From Nocardia inohanensis NBRC 100128 (lineage in GTDB: Bacteria; Actinomycetota; Actinomycetes; Mycobacteriales; Mycobacteriaceae): a DNA stretch of 64,000 bases. Position 1 is the stretch's first letter, and every line of letters starts with the position of its first letter. The position numbers and the translations under genes were made by a program. The stretch lies in assembly GCF_001612945.1 (NCBI RefSeq), contig NZ_BDBK01000002.1:868001-932000 (forward strand), written 5' to 3'. Of this stretch, positions 24,986 through 33,506 are shown one piece after another. The notes beneath the pieces were generated by a model. It searched no databases and had not been told where the DNA came from. It saw only the letters and a list, made by a program, of their open reading frames with translations.

Positions 24986-27189
24986 GCCATTCCTCCCGCT
25001 ACCCCCAGGATCTCCGCCACCGCAGGCAGCGCCAGTTCGCCACGGGCGGAGTCGTATTCGGTGCTGTGCCGGCTCGGGCCGGTCGTCGTGCCGTGCCGGA
25101 CGGCCTGGCCGATCGCCTGGCGCTCACCCGGGTCGAACGCGCCGAAGGTGCGGCGGAGCAGGGGAAGGGTGGCCAGGAACTGGGGTTCGTCCAGACCGGC
25201 GAGCCAGGTGTCGATGAGCGACAGCAGATTTCGGTCGTGCACCAGCAGCAGGCCGCGGCCGCCGAGGAAGCCGTCGACCCAGGCGGCCTTGTCGATGGCG
25301 GTGCGGCCCACCGACAGGGCCGCGGACAGTCGCCGGGCCGATTCGTCCGCGTCGATCAGCTCGGCGTCACAGAGCAGGCGCACGGCACGTCCGGACAGGC
25401 CGCCGTGTACATCGTCGCGGTCGGCGAGATCGCGCAGGGCGGTGCACCAGGTGGTGTCGGCCCAATCGTCGGACCGAGCCGAAAGCGCCTGGTGGACAGC
25501 GTCGATCAGGGCGCGCAGGGCGTTCGCGGCGGCGGTGTCCAGGCCGGTGACGGCGCTGGGCAGACCGGCGCAGGAACGCAGCAGCAGGCTGTCCGCGACC
25601 CGGGCCAGGGCGACCGTGTCGGTTCTGCGGACATCGCCGTAGCGCAGGGTGCGCAGCACGCCGGGGAGCGCGGCCAGCAGATGGGTGACGTCGTGGTCTA
25701 GTGCCGCAACCGATTCCAGGCGGGTGATCAAGCCGAGGGTCGCGCCGGACAGGTCGGCCAGCAGCGCCGACTCCAGCGCGGCGGCGACCACGCCCACGGT
25801 CGCATCGGGGTAGGCGACCCGGTCGAGGATCTCGGCCTCGGCCGCCGTGCGCAGCGTCGTACCCCAGCGCGCCGCCTCCACGATCGAGACGGCCAGTTCG
25901 GGACGCCATTGCAGGGTCCAGGTCTCACGGAAGGTGCCGGTGGCGCGGACCTGGCTGTCGGTGAGCTTGCCCCATTCGATGCCCAGTACCCGGAGCCGGT
26001 GCAGCAGCCGGGATTTGGCCAGCCCACGGTCGGTGCGCAGGTCCAGATCCACGGTCTTCTCCTGCGCCAGCCGCTCCAGCCGCAAGCTTCTGGCCTGCTT
26101 GATCAGGTCGGCTTCGAGGGGGACCGTCGGGGTGTCCGCCGGGACCGCGCCCAGCGCTTCACCCACCACCAGCTCGGTGCTGACCAGGCGCAGCATGGTT
26201 TCGTCGCCGTCGCAGAGGACGGCGCGGGTGGCCTCGGTGACCTCGGACAGGCCCGCCAGCGGGCGTCCGCGCAGGGTGGCGAGGGTATCGGCGAGCCGCA
26301 CCGCTTCGATGATGTGCGCGCTCGACACCGGAAGATCGTGTGCGCGCAGGGTTCCCGCGACCTTGGTGAGCCAGCGCACGATCGGCTGCTCGGTCTGGGT
26401 GAACAGGTGGTGGTACCAGCCGGGGGAGGTGATGCCCGCGCCGTATCCGGAGGAGCTGGACAGGCGTGCGTGCGTCCACGGCACCCAGGTCAGCGTGGCC
26501 TTGCCCTTGGGCAGGCCCTTCAGCAGCCGGGCGTCCGGGGCGGCGGGGCCGAGTTTGCCCGACAGCGCCGGGCCGTGCCAGGCCCCGCACACGATGGCCA
26601 GGCGTAACGCCCCCGCCTTCAACGTCTTTCGCATCATCTGCCGCATGTACGCTTCGCGGCGCAGCGTGTGCGCGTCGATGTCGGCGGTCTCGCGCAGCGC
26701 GGTCATCGCCTCGTTGACGGCATCGAAGATGTCTGCGTCCGAGGCTGATTCGACGATGGCGTCCCACCAGCGCTCGGCATCGTCGTAGCCGCCCGCGGCC
26801 GCCAGGTCGGCCAGCGGGTCGGTGCGGTCGCCGGGCTCGTTCTCCATGGCGAGGGTCATGGCGGCCGGGAGATCGAAAAAGCCTGCGGCTACCGCGTTTT
26901 CGGCCGCGTACTCCAGGGCCTGCCATTCGGGGGAGAAGACCGCGAACGGCCAGAGCACGGCGCGCGCCGGTTCGTCGGGGTGGTAGCCGAGCAGCGCCAC
27001 CGGCGGCTCCATGCCCTCGGCGGTGACGTAGCCGATCAACGGGTCGGCATCGGCGGGGCCTTCGATGAGAATCGCGTCGGGACCGAACTTTTCGAGGGCC
27101 AGGCGCAGCGAGCGCGCCGAACCGGGACCGTGGTGGCGGATGCCGAAGATCCGGGTCTCCGCCGCCCCGGTGGTGGTCGCGGCGGTCAT
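24982..27189 (-). CDS. DUF5682 family protein
   Basis: A 735-residue cytosolic protein. The N-terminus RIFGIRHHGPGSARSL, with its paired His and GPGSA turn, and a following ILIEGPADAD segment mark DUF5682; a CGAWHGPAL motif near residue 215 may add another active-site His. The N-terminal third is reminiscent of TraB/Tiki-type enzymes with conserved His and Glu, but I make no firm claim of catalysis. The rest is a long helical repeat region. The ATG at 27189 overlaps the TGA of the MoxR gene. Biochemical function is unknown. Confidence 0.85.
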   Translation of the reverse strand: MTAATTTGAAETRIFGIRHHGPGSARSLRLALEKFGPDAILIEGPADADPLIGYVTAEGMEPPVALLGYHPDEPARAVLWPFAVFSPEWQALEYAAENAVAAGFFDLPAAMTLAMENEPGDRTDPLADLAAAGGYDDAERWWDAIVESASDADIFDAVNEAMTALRETADIDAHTLRREAYMRQMMRKTLKAGALRLAIVCGAWHGPALSGKLGPAAPDARLLKGLPKGKATLTWVPWTHARLSSSSGYGAGITSPGWYHHLFTQTEQPIVRWLTKVAGTLRAHDLPVSSAHIIEAVRLADTLATLRGRPLAGLSEVTEATRAVLCDGDETMLRLVSTELVVGEALGAVPADTPTVPLEADLIKQARSLRLERLAQEKTVDLDLRTDRGLAKSRLLHRLRVLGIEWGKLTDSQVRATGTFRETWTLQWRPELAVSIVEAARWGTTLRTAAEAEILDRVAYPDATVGVVAAALESALLADLSGATLGLITRLESVAALDHDVTHLLAALPGVLRTLRYGDVRRTDTVALARVADSLLLRSCAGLPSAVTGLDTAAANALRALIDAVHQALSARSDDWADTTWCTALRDLADRDDVHGGLSGRAVRLLCDAELIDADESARRLSAALSVGRTAIDKAAWVDGFLGGRGLLLVHDRNLLSLIDTWLAGLDEPQFLATLPLLRRTFGAFDPGERQAIGQAVRHGTTTGPSRHSTEYDSARGELALPAVAEILGVAGGMA

Positions 27190-28286
27190 CAGCTCACCTC
27201 GCGGCAGGCCCGGTAGAAGTCGGCCCAGTCGGCGCGCGGGCGCACCACGGCCTCCAGATATTCGGTCCACACCACGGCGTCCGCCACCGGATCCTTGACG
27301 ACCGCGCCGAGCACCGCGCCCGCGATATCGGCGGGGCGCAGGACGCCGTCACCGAAGTGCGCGGCCAGGGCCAGACCGTTGGTGATCACCGAGATGGCTT
27401 CGGCGGTGGACAGGGTGCCCGACGGCGATTTGAGTTTGGTGCGGCCGTCGGCGGTGATGCCGGAACGCAGTTCGCGGAAGACCCGCACCACTCGCCGCAC
27501 CTCTTCGGCGGCGGCGGGCACGGCGGGCAATTCCAGTGCGGCGCCGAGCTGTTCGACCCGGCGCGCGACGATGGCGACCTCTTCCTCCTCGTCGGAGGGC
27601 AGCGGCAGCACCACGGTATTGAAGCGGCGGCGCAGCGCGGAGGAGAGTTCGTTGACGCCGCGATCGCGGTCGTTGGCGGTGGCGATCAGGTTGAAGCCCT
27701 TCGCCGCCTGCACTTCGGTGCCGAGCTCCGGGACCGGGAGGGTCTTCTCGGACAGCACCGTGATGAGCGCGTCCTGCACGTCGGAGGGGATGCGGGTGAG
27801 CTCCTCCAGCCGGGCGATGCCGCCGGTGCGCATGGCGGTCATGATCGGCGAGGGCACCAGCGCGGCCTCGCTCGGGCCTTCGGCCAGCAGGCGGGCGTAG
27901 TTCCAGCCGTAGCGGATGGACTCCTCCGCGGTGCCCGAGGTGCCCTGCACCAGCAGCGTCGACCGTCCGGAGATGGCGGCCGAAAGGTGTTCCGACACCC
28001 AGGTTTTCGCGGTGCCCGGCACGCCGATGAGCAGCAGTGCGCGATCGGTGGCGAGGGTCGCGACGGCGACCTCCATCAGCCGGTGCGGGCCCACGTACTT
28101 GGGGCTGATCACGGTGCCGTCGGCGAGTTTGCCGCCCAGCAGGTAGGTGACCACCGCCCACGGCGAGAGCCGCCACGACGGCGGGCGCGGGCGGTCGTCA
28201 TGCTGCGCGAGGGCGGCGAGCTCGGTGGCGAAGGCTTGTTCGGCGTGTGGGCGCAGCAGCGCGCCGGGCTCCTCGGTGATGGTCAC
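27189..28286 (-). CDS. MoxR-type AAA+ ATPase
   Basis: A 365-residue AAA+ ATPase. Walker A is GVPGTAKTW. The Walker B position reads IARLEELTRIP, with Glu-Glu instead of the usual Asp-Glu. Sensor 1 Asn lies in ATANDRDRG and the arginine finger in SALRRRFN. MoxR ATPases remodel proteins together with VWA partners, encoded here two genes downstream. The start GTG at 28286 overlaps the TGA of the DUF5691 gene (GTGA), and the stop overlaps the DUF5682 start, so the operon is tightly coupled. I recall the LEEL variant from other MoxR proteins beside DUF5682, so it is probably a family trait and not damage. Confidence 0.9.
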   Translation of the reverse strand: MTITEEPGALLRPHAEQAFATELAALAQHDDRPRPPSWRLSPWAVVTYLLGGKLADGTVISPKYVGPHRLMEVAVATLATDRALLLIGVPGTAKTWVSEHLSAAISGRSTLLVQGTSGTAEESIRYGWNYARLLAEGPSEAALVPSPIMTAMRTGGIARLEELTRIPSDVQDALITVLSEKTLPVPELGTEVQAAKGFNLIATANDRDRGVNELSSALRRRFNTVVLPLPSDEEEEVAIVARRVEQLGAALELPAVPAAAEEVRRVVRVFRELRSGITADGRTKLKSPSGTLSTAEAISVITNGLALAAHFGDGVLRPADIAGAVLGAVVKDPVADAVVWTEYLEAVVRPRADWADFYRACREVS

Positions 28287-31171
28287 TGCAACTCCTCGAG
28301 CATCGTCTTGCGTTGAATGAGGTCGTGGGCCAGCTGGTCGAAAGCCTGCTCCCAGTACGGATCTCCGCACTTACGGGCAATGGCGGTCACCATGGGTTCC
28401 GCGGTCACGGGGAAGTGCGCCGACGCGGCCCGGAACAGCGTCCGATAGGAACCGGGTACCAGGCTCGGCCCACCCGGCCGGTCGGCGGAGAGCTGTGCGC
28501 GCTCCAGCAGCAGCCGCAGCACGTGCTCGGCCATCGCGCCCGGCCACGGATGCGGCACCGCGCGCAACAGCGATTCGATCTCGGCCAGCCAGCTGCTGTC
28601 CAGCCGGCGCAGATGCCGGACCTGATCCTGCAATGGCTGCAAGGCGAACAACTCGCGCAGCTTGTCGCTGTCGGCGGCCCCGGCCGGAGTGGCGGCATAG
28701 TTCGCGAACAACACCCGTGCCCATTCCGGATCCCGTTGCGCCAGCGTGGCATCCGACCATCCGGCGAACAGCGCGCCCCGGATCTCCTCCGCCACCGCGA
28801 TATCCATCGCCTGCTCCGCCGACCCCAAAGCGCGTTCCCAATGCCGCAGCGGCGTCCCGGCCACCACCCGCTGCAACCACTCACCGGACAGATCCGGCGC
28901 ACCATCGGCGCGATAGCTGGTGTACCCGTACGAATCTCCCACCCCGTCCCGCCGCGCCGAATCATCCAGCACCCCCGGCCCGGTGGTGGTGAGCTGAGGC
29001 CGAATCACCCCCTTGCCGAAGTTCAGCCAAGCCCCCGCCCGCTGCGCCATCCGCCCGGCGAAAGCCGACTCCGGCAGCCGCCCGAGCAGATCCGCCGCCA
29101 GCCGCCGCACTTCCGCACGCCGATCATCGAGCGCGGCCTCGAGCAGGTTTTCGTCGGCCGGCGACAGCCCATCGCCGAGAACGGCCAGCAGCTCGGCCTT
29201 TCCGGCCCCGGACTCGGTGTCCCACGAAGCCGCCAGTGCTTCCCGCGCCGCCTCGGGATCCTGCCGCCGCAACTGCGCCAGCCACTGCCGCCGCTCGGCC
29301 GCCCGCCCGTGCGACCACACCGAGGCATCCTCGATATCGGCTCGCACCAGAGTCCGCCACCCCGGATGCCGCTCCGCGAGCCACCGCCCCCGCGCCCCCG
29401 CCAACCGCAACAACGGCTCCCGATGCGCCGCAAGCCCTTTGGCCCGCTCCAGCACAATGCTCACCAGCCCGTCCGGCACCCGATAGTCGTACGGCCGCAC
29501 CGCCTCGAACCACTCCGCCAGAAACGGCGAATTGCCCGCCAGCAATCCGGCCAACCGTGCGGCAGCCGCCCCCGGCAACACCGCCCGCCCATCCTCCCCA
29601 GCCGCCGCCCCGACCTCGGCTCGCCCGGCAAGCACACCGCCGCGCGCAAAACAGTCTTGCAGCGCAACGGTTTCGAGCAACACCACCGCCGGATCGCGTG
29701 GCGCGTCCACCTCCGCGATTCCCCGCACCGCACCGACGGCAGTTTCGCCGCTCTGCGCCACCGCCGTCGTGGAAGTGGAATCGGTTCGCGTTGTCGTCAG
29801 GGATACGGGTGGTGCGACGAGTCGGTCGGTGGGGGTCGGTGCGGCGCCGACTTCGTTCGTTCCCGTGGTCCGCCCGCCCGAGATCGGGGCCTCGGTCACG
29901 CGGTTTGTCGGTGCTGCGATGTCGCTCTGCTGCGAAAGCTGGTACATCGCCGCACCGCCCGGCGCGGGTTTGCTCGTCAGGCGTGCCGTCAATGTCGCGA
30001 CCGGTGCCGGGAGGTCGGCGGTGTGGGGCGTGCGGCGGGCCGTGCCGACCAGTGCGGTCGATACCAGTTCCGCGAGAGTTCCGTCCGGGGTCGCGGGGAT
30101 CGGCGATGTGCCGGTCGGATTCCCTTCGCCGACGCCGGCGTCCACGATCTCGCCCGCGGTGAGCGCGGAGAGTGGGAGGAAGCCGGCTGCCGTCCACTCG
30201 CCGATGACGGTCACGGGGTTGCCGCCGGAGAGGCCGAGCAGTCGCCACGGTTCGCCGTCGCCTATCGCTAGCGGCAGCGCGGTGCCGTCGGATTCGACTA
30301 CGTGCCAATCGTTTTCGTTGCAGACCGGCACCACGTCGGTCACTACGACCGGCCAGGCGCGTAGGAACGGGTCTGCGCCGACCGCGCGCGCGTGGGTCCG
30401 CAACGCGGCCTCGATGCTGCCGGGTCGCACCGTGCCCGGGTGGTTTCCGGTCGTGGCGGCCGGGGCCGGCAATGCGGTGCGCGGGAGGGTGGTGAAGGGT
30501 TCCGGGGTCCAGTGGCGGGTGCCCCAGATCGCGCGCAGCGGTGCGGCGGCCGGATAGAAGTGCAGGTCGGCTTCGACCATATGGCCCGGTGGCGGGGTGT
30601 CCGGGGGGAAGCTCGGCGAACCGTGGTGGTGGTCGATGAGCAGAGCCCAGCGGGTGGTGGTGCGGCCCAGCAGCAGGACTCGGCGGGTGTAGAGCGCCTC
30701 GTCGGAGGTGACTCGCGTGGACAGGACCATCCACCGGTCGCGGACCGGAGGTTCGGTGCGCACGGAATCGACGGGGGTCGAGTAGCCGATATGGCTGCGG
30801 ACGGTCGCGCGGAGGGCGGGGGAGAGGGCGTCGAGGCGGCGGTGCGCGGTGGCCAGCAAATGCAGGCGGGCATATTCGCGCAGCAGTTGTTGCGGCCAAT
30901 TCGGGCCCGCGGCGAGCAGGGGGAGGCGACGCAGAGTCCCGGCCACGCCGGGGGCTTGGGCATCCACCATGCGGCGGGCCATCGCGTCGCAGGCCACGTA
31001 GGAGCGGTCGGTTTGGGCGAGGCCGGTGCGGACCTGGTCGGTCAGCCAAATCTCCAGGTCGGCCAGTCCGGCGGTGACCCGGGCGCGGCGCTTGTCGGCG
31101 GCGTTCGAGGTGCGCGGCGCGGCCGGGCCGGTCACCGCCGGGCTCGATTCGGGTGTGTCGGCAAGCGCCAT
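28283..31171 (-). CDS. fusion of SWIM-protein C-terminal region with DUF5691
   Basis: A 962-residue protein, first in the operon. Residues of about 25-330 (ARVTAGLADLEIWL, ARRMVDAQAPG, then WRLLGLSGGNPVTVIGEW) resemble the region that follows the zinc finger in SWIM-family proteins usually encoded beside DUF5691 genes. The CxC...CxH finger itself is absent and is not found upstream. From about residue 350 (LAELVSTALVGTARR) DUF5691 begins and is interrupted by a Thr/Pro-rich low-complexity insert of about 110 residues before LLETVALQDCFARGG resumes it. The remainder is alpha-helical repeats. The start is ATG 31171. The fusion and loss of the finger are inferred from recall of the family. Confidence 0.75.
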   Translation of the reverse strand: MALADTPESSPAVTGPAAPRTSNAADKRRARVTAGLADLEIWLTDQVRTGLAQTDRSYVACDAMARRMVDAQAPGVAGTLRRLPLLAAGPNWPQQLLREYARLHLLATAHRRLDALSPALRATVRSHIGYSTPVDSVRTEPPVRDRWMVLSTRVTSDEALYTRRVLLLGRTTTRWALLIDHHHGSPSFPPDTPPPGHMVEADLHFYPAAAPLRAIWGTRHWTPEPFTTLPRTALPAPAATTGNHPGTVRPGSIEAALRTHARAVGADPFLRAWPVVVTDVVPVCNENDWHVVESDGTALPLAIGDGEPWRLLGLSGGNPVTVIGEWTAAGFLPLSALTAGEIVDAGVGEGNPTGTSPIPATPDGTLAELVSTALVGTARRTPHTADLPAPVATLTARLTSKPAPGGAAMYQLSQQSDIAAPTNRVTEAPISGGRTTGTNEVGAAPTPTDRLVAPPVSLTTTRTDSTSTTAVAQSGETAVGAVRGIAEVDAPRDPAVVLLETVALQDCFARGGVLAGRAEVGAAAGEDGRAVLPGAAAARLAGLLAGNSPFLAEWFEAVRPYDYRVPDGLVSIVLERAKGLAAHREPLLRLAGARGRWLAERHPGWRTLVRADIEDASVWSHGRAAERRQWLAQLRRQDPEAAREALAASWDTESGAGKAELLAVLGDGLSPADENLLEAALDDRRAEVRRLAADLLGRLPESAFAGRMAQRAGAWLNFGKGVIRPQLTTTGPGVLDDSARRDGVGDSYGYTSYRADGAPDLSGEWLQRVVAGTPLRHWERALGSAEQAMDIAVAEEIRGALFAGWSDATLAQRDPEWARVLFANYAATPAGAADSDKLRELFALQPLQDQVRHLRRLDSSWLAEIESLLRAVPHPWPGAMAEHVLRLLLERAQLSADRPGGPSLVPGSYRTLFRAASAHFPVTAEPMVTAIARKCGDPYWEQAFDQLAHDLIQRKTMLEELQ

Positions 31172-31342
31172 CCGGCGTCCCCCTTCCGTGTCACCTCAAT
31201 TTCTATCGGAGGCCACCGACAAGTATCGGCGCCGCCGCGGCAAGGTGAAAAGGCTTATGCGAAAAGCTGATTCGGCAAACCTGTGGCGAACAGAAGCCGG
31301 TGCGCCCCGCCGCGCCCCGGAAACCCGCTGACCGCCGCGCGG

Positions 31343-31348
31343 TAGGGT
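31343..31348 (+). promoter_or_regulatory. candidate -10 box (TAGGGT) for the SelW-like gene
   Basis: A TANNNT hexamer 7 nt before ATG 31356. The same bases could act as a weak ribosome-binding site (GTAGGG), so the two readings compete. Confidence 0.35.
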
Positions 31349-31355
31349 GCCCGAT

Positions 31356-31637
31356 ATGCCGCGTGTCGCGATCGAATACTGCACCCAGTGCCGCTGGCTG
31401 CTCCGGGCCGGCTGGATGGCCCAGGAACTGCTGACCACCTTCGCCACCGACCTCTCCGAAGTGGCGCTCGTCCCCGGCGAGGGCGGCGTCTTCCGCATCA
31501 CGGTGGACGGCGACCAGATCTGGGAACGCAAGGCGGACGGCGGTTTTCCCGATATCGCCGTGCTCAAGCAGCGGGTGCGCGACCGGGTCGCCCCCGGCCG
31601 CTCGCTCGGCCACTCCGACAAGCAGGACGAGAACTAG
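31356..31637 (+). CDS. SelT/SelW/SelH family selenoprotein-like redox protein (Cys form)
   Basis: A 93-residue Rdx-family protein with a thioredoxin-like fold. The CxxC redox motif is CTQC near residue 9, where eukaryotic SelW has Cys-x-x-Sec; here both are cysteine. GEGGVFRITVDG and the C-terminal GFPDIAVLKQRVRD are typical of the family. The biochemical role is unknown beyond thiol redox chemistry. ATG 31356 is chosen because the protein then starts MPRVAIEYCTQC as homologs do; GTG at 31347 is an alternative. It overlaps the convergent FmdB-type gene by 4 bp. Confidence 0.85.
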   Translation: MPRVAIEYCTQCRWLLRAGWMAQELLTTFATDLSEVALVPGEGGVFRITVDGDQIWERKADGGFPDIAVLKQRVRDRVAPGRSLGHSDKQDEN

Positions 31638-31852
31638 CAGCAGCCCCCGCCGCCACAGCAGCCGCCACCGGCGGGCGGGGCCATCGGCGCGCTCGGCGCA
31701 CCGCCGCGCGTCACCGTCCCGAACGTGGTCAGCAGCTTGACGGTGTCGTCATGGCCCTGCGGGCAGCTCGCCGGATCCGAGGCTTGCGCCATCGGACGGA
31801 CGGTTTCGAAGGTGTCGCCGCAGCTGCGGCAGCGATAGGCATAACTCGGCAC
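31634..31852 (-). CDS. FmdB-type zinc-ribbon protein
   Basis: A 72-residue small zinc ribbon. The N-terminal PSYAYRCRSCG with a downstream CPQGH provides the putative metal site, as in FmdB/CxxC_CXXC_SSSS proteins that begin MPTYEYRC. The C-terminus is unusual: GGGCCGGGGCC, two paired cysteines in glycine. The GTG at 31852 is chosen from the family start; an ATG at 31888 would add 12 residues. Function is not known; a regulatory or metal-handling role is plausible. Confidence 0.8.
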   Translation of the reverse strand: MPSYAYRCRSCGDTFETVRPMAQASDPASCPQGHDDTVKLLTTFGTVTRGGAPSAPMAPPAGGGCCGGGGCC

Positions 31853-31949
31853 GCGCCCGAGGGTAGACGACGCCGCGCCGCCGGACATCGCCGTACGCGC
31901 CCGCGCTCACCCAGTACCCTCGAATTTACGGAGTACAGAGGAGGTTGGT

Positions 31950-33506
31950 GTGAGCACTCGGTTCTTCGACACGCTGACGGACGCGGACACCGACCCGGTC
32001 GCCCGGACCGCGTACGGGGAGGTGCGCGGCCGGCGCGAGGGTCCGATCGCGGTGTGGCGCGGCATCCCGTACGCCGCGCCGACCGGCACCCGGCGCTTCA
32101 AGCTGCCGCAGCCGCCGCAATCCTGGACCGGTGCGCGCGACTGCGGGCAGGTCGGGCAGATCGCACCGCAGGCCCCCGGATTCGTCCCGGTCGACGGCTC
32201 GATGCGAGTCGGCGAGGACTGTCTCTGGCTCAATGTGTGGGCGCCGGCCGAACCGACCGACGAACCCCGCCCGGTGCTGGTGTGGCTGCACGGTGGCGCG
32301 TTCTGCCTGGGCACCGCGGGGCAGGCCATCTACGACGGGCGCAAGCTGGCCGAGACCGGCGGCGTGATCGTGGTGACGGTGAACTACCGGCTGGGCGCGC
32401 TCGGGTTTCTGGATCTCTCCTCGCTGGGCAGCGACTTCACCCCCAATCTCGGCCTGCACGACCAGCTCGCCGCCCTGGAATGGGTGCGCGACAATATCGG
32501 CTCCTTCGGCGGCGATCCGGGCAATGTCACCCTCTTCGGCGAATCCTCCGGCGCGGGCTGCGTGACCGCGCTGCTCACCTCGCCGCGCGCGGCCGGCCTG
32601 TTCCATCGCGCCATCGCCCAATCCCCGCCCGCCACCACGGTTTTCGGTGCCGATCGGGCCGCGGTGGTGGCCAAACGCTTCCTGCATCTGCTGGAGCTGC
32701 CGCCGGATCGGGCGGCCGAACTGTTCGATATGCCCCTGGAACGCTTGATGGCCGCCGCCGTCGTGCTGCTCGACGAGGTGCCAGTGCGCGAGCCCGGCCG
32801 GCTCGCCGCCGCCCCGGTGGTGGACGGCGACCTGCTGCCCGCCTACCCGAGTGAGCGCTTCCAGGAAGGCCGTTCGCACCGGCTGCCGTTGCTCATCGGC
32901 ACCAACAAGGACGAGGCGTCGCTGTTCCGGCTGTTCCGTTCGCCCATCATGCCGGTCACCCCGGACGCGGTGAACGAGATGCTGCGCGGGGTGGCGGCCG
33001 AGCATCCGGGGCTCTCGGCCGAGCGCATCGCCGAGATCGCTTCCGCCTATGAGGATCTGAGCCCGCGCGGGGCGCTCACCATGTCCGGCGACGCCGCCTT
33101 CCGGATGCCCGCGCACTGGGTGGCCGACGCGCACTCCCGGCACTCACCGACCTGGATGTACCGCTTCGACCACGCCACCCCCATGCTCAAAGCGGCCCGG
33201 GTGGGCGCGGGGCACGCCACCGAATTGCCTTATATCTTCGGCAATTTCGGCTCCTTCGACCGCGACCCCACCTTCTGGCTGGGCGGACGTAAAGCGGCGC
33301 AGGAGGTTTCGGGCCGGATGATGCGGCGCTGGCTGGCCTTCGCCGAATTCGGCGTGCCCGCCGCACTGGACGGCTCCAAGCATTGGCCGCCCTACAACGA
33401 AACCGCCCGCACCACCCTGGTCATCGATGCCGTGGACCGGGTCGTGGACGACCCGGACGGCGACCGCAATTCGGTCTGGGGCGACGAGGTCGTCGGCTTC
33501 TACTGA
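31950..33506 (+). CDS. type B carboxylesterase / para-nitrobenzyl esterase family
   Basis: A 518-residue alpha/beta hydrolase of carboxylesterase type B. Visible are the N-terminal GEVRGRREG strand, the EDCLWLNVW motif, the oxyanion hole HGGAF, the nucleophile elbow FGESSGAG (Ser about residue 196), a later acid in NKDEAS and the His in GHATELPYIFG. The serine triad is intact. No signal peptide is seen, so it is probably cytosolic. The start is GTG 31950 with AGGAGG-like bases upstream. It overlaps the convergent P450 gene by 7 bp. The substrate is unknown. Confidence 0.9.
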   Translation: MSTRFFDTLTDADTDPVARTAYGEVRGRREGPIAVWRGIPYAAPTGTRRFKLPQPPQSWTGARDCGQVGQIAPQAPGFVPVDGSMRVGEDCLWLNVWAPAEPTDEPRPVLVWLHGGAFCLGTAGQAIYDGRKLAETGGVIVVTVNYRLGALGFLDLSSLGSDFTPNLGLHDQLAALEWVRDNIGSFGGDPGNVTLFGESSGAGCVTALLTSPRAAGLFHRAIAQSPPATTVFGADRAAVVAKRFLHLLELPPDRAAELFDMPLERLMAAAVVLLDEVPVREPGRLAAAPVVDGDLLPAYPSERFQEGRSHRLPLLIGTNKDEASLFRLFRSPIMPVTPDAVNEMLRGVAAEHPGLSAERIAEIASAYEDLSPRGALTMSGDAAFRMPAHWVADAHSRHSPTWMYRFDHATPMLKAARVGAGHATELPYIFGNFGSFDRDPTFWLGGRKAAQEVSGRMMRRWLAFAEFGVPAALDGSKHWPPYNETARTTLVIDAVDRVVDDPDGDRNSVWGDEVVGFY

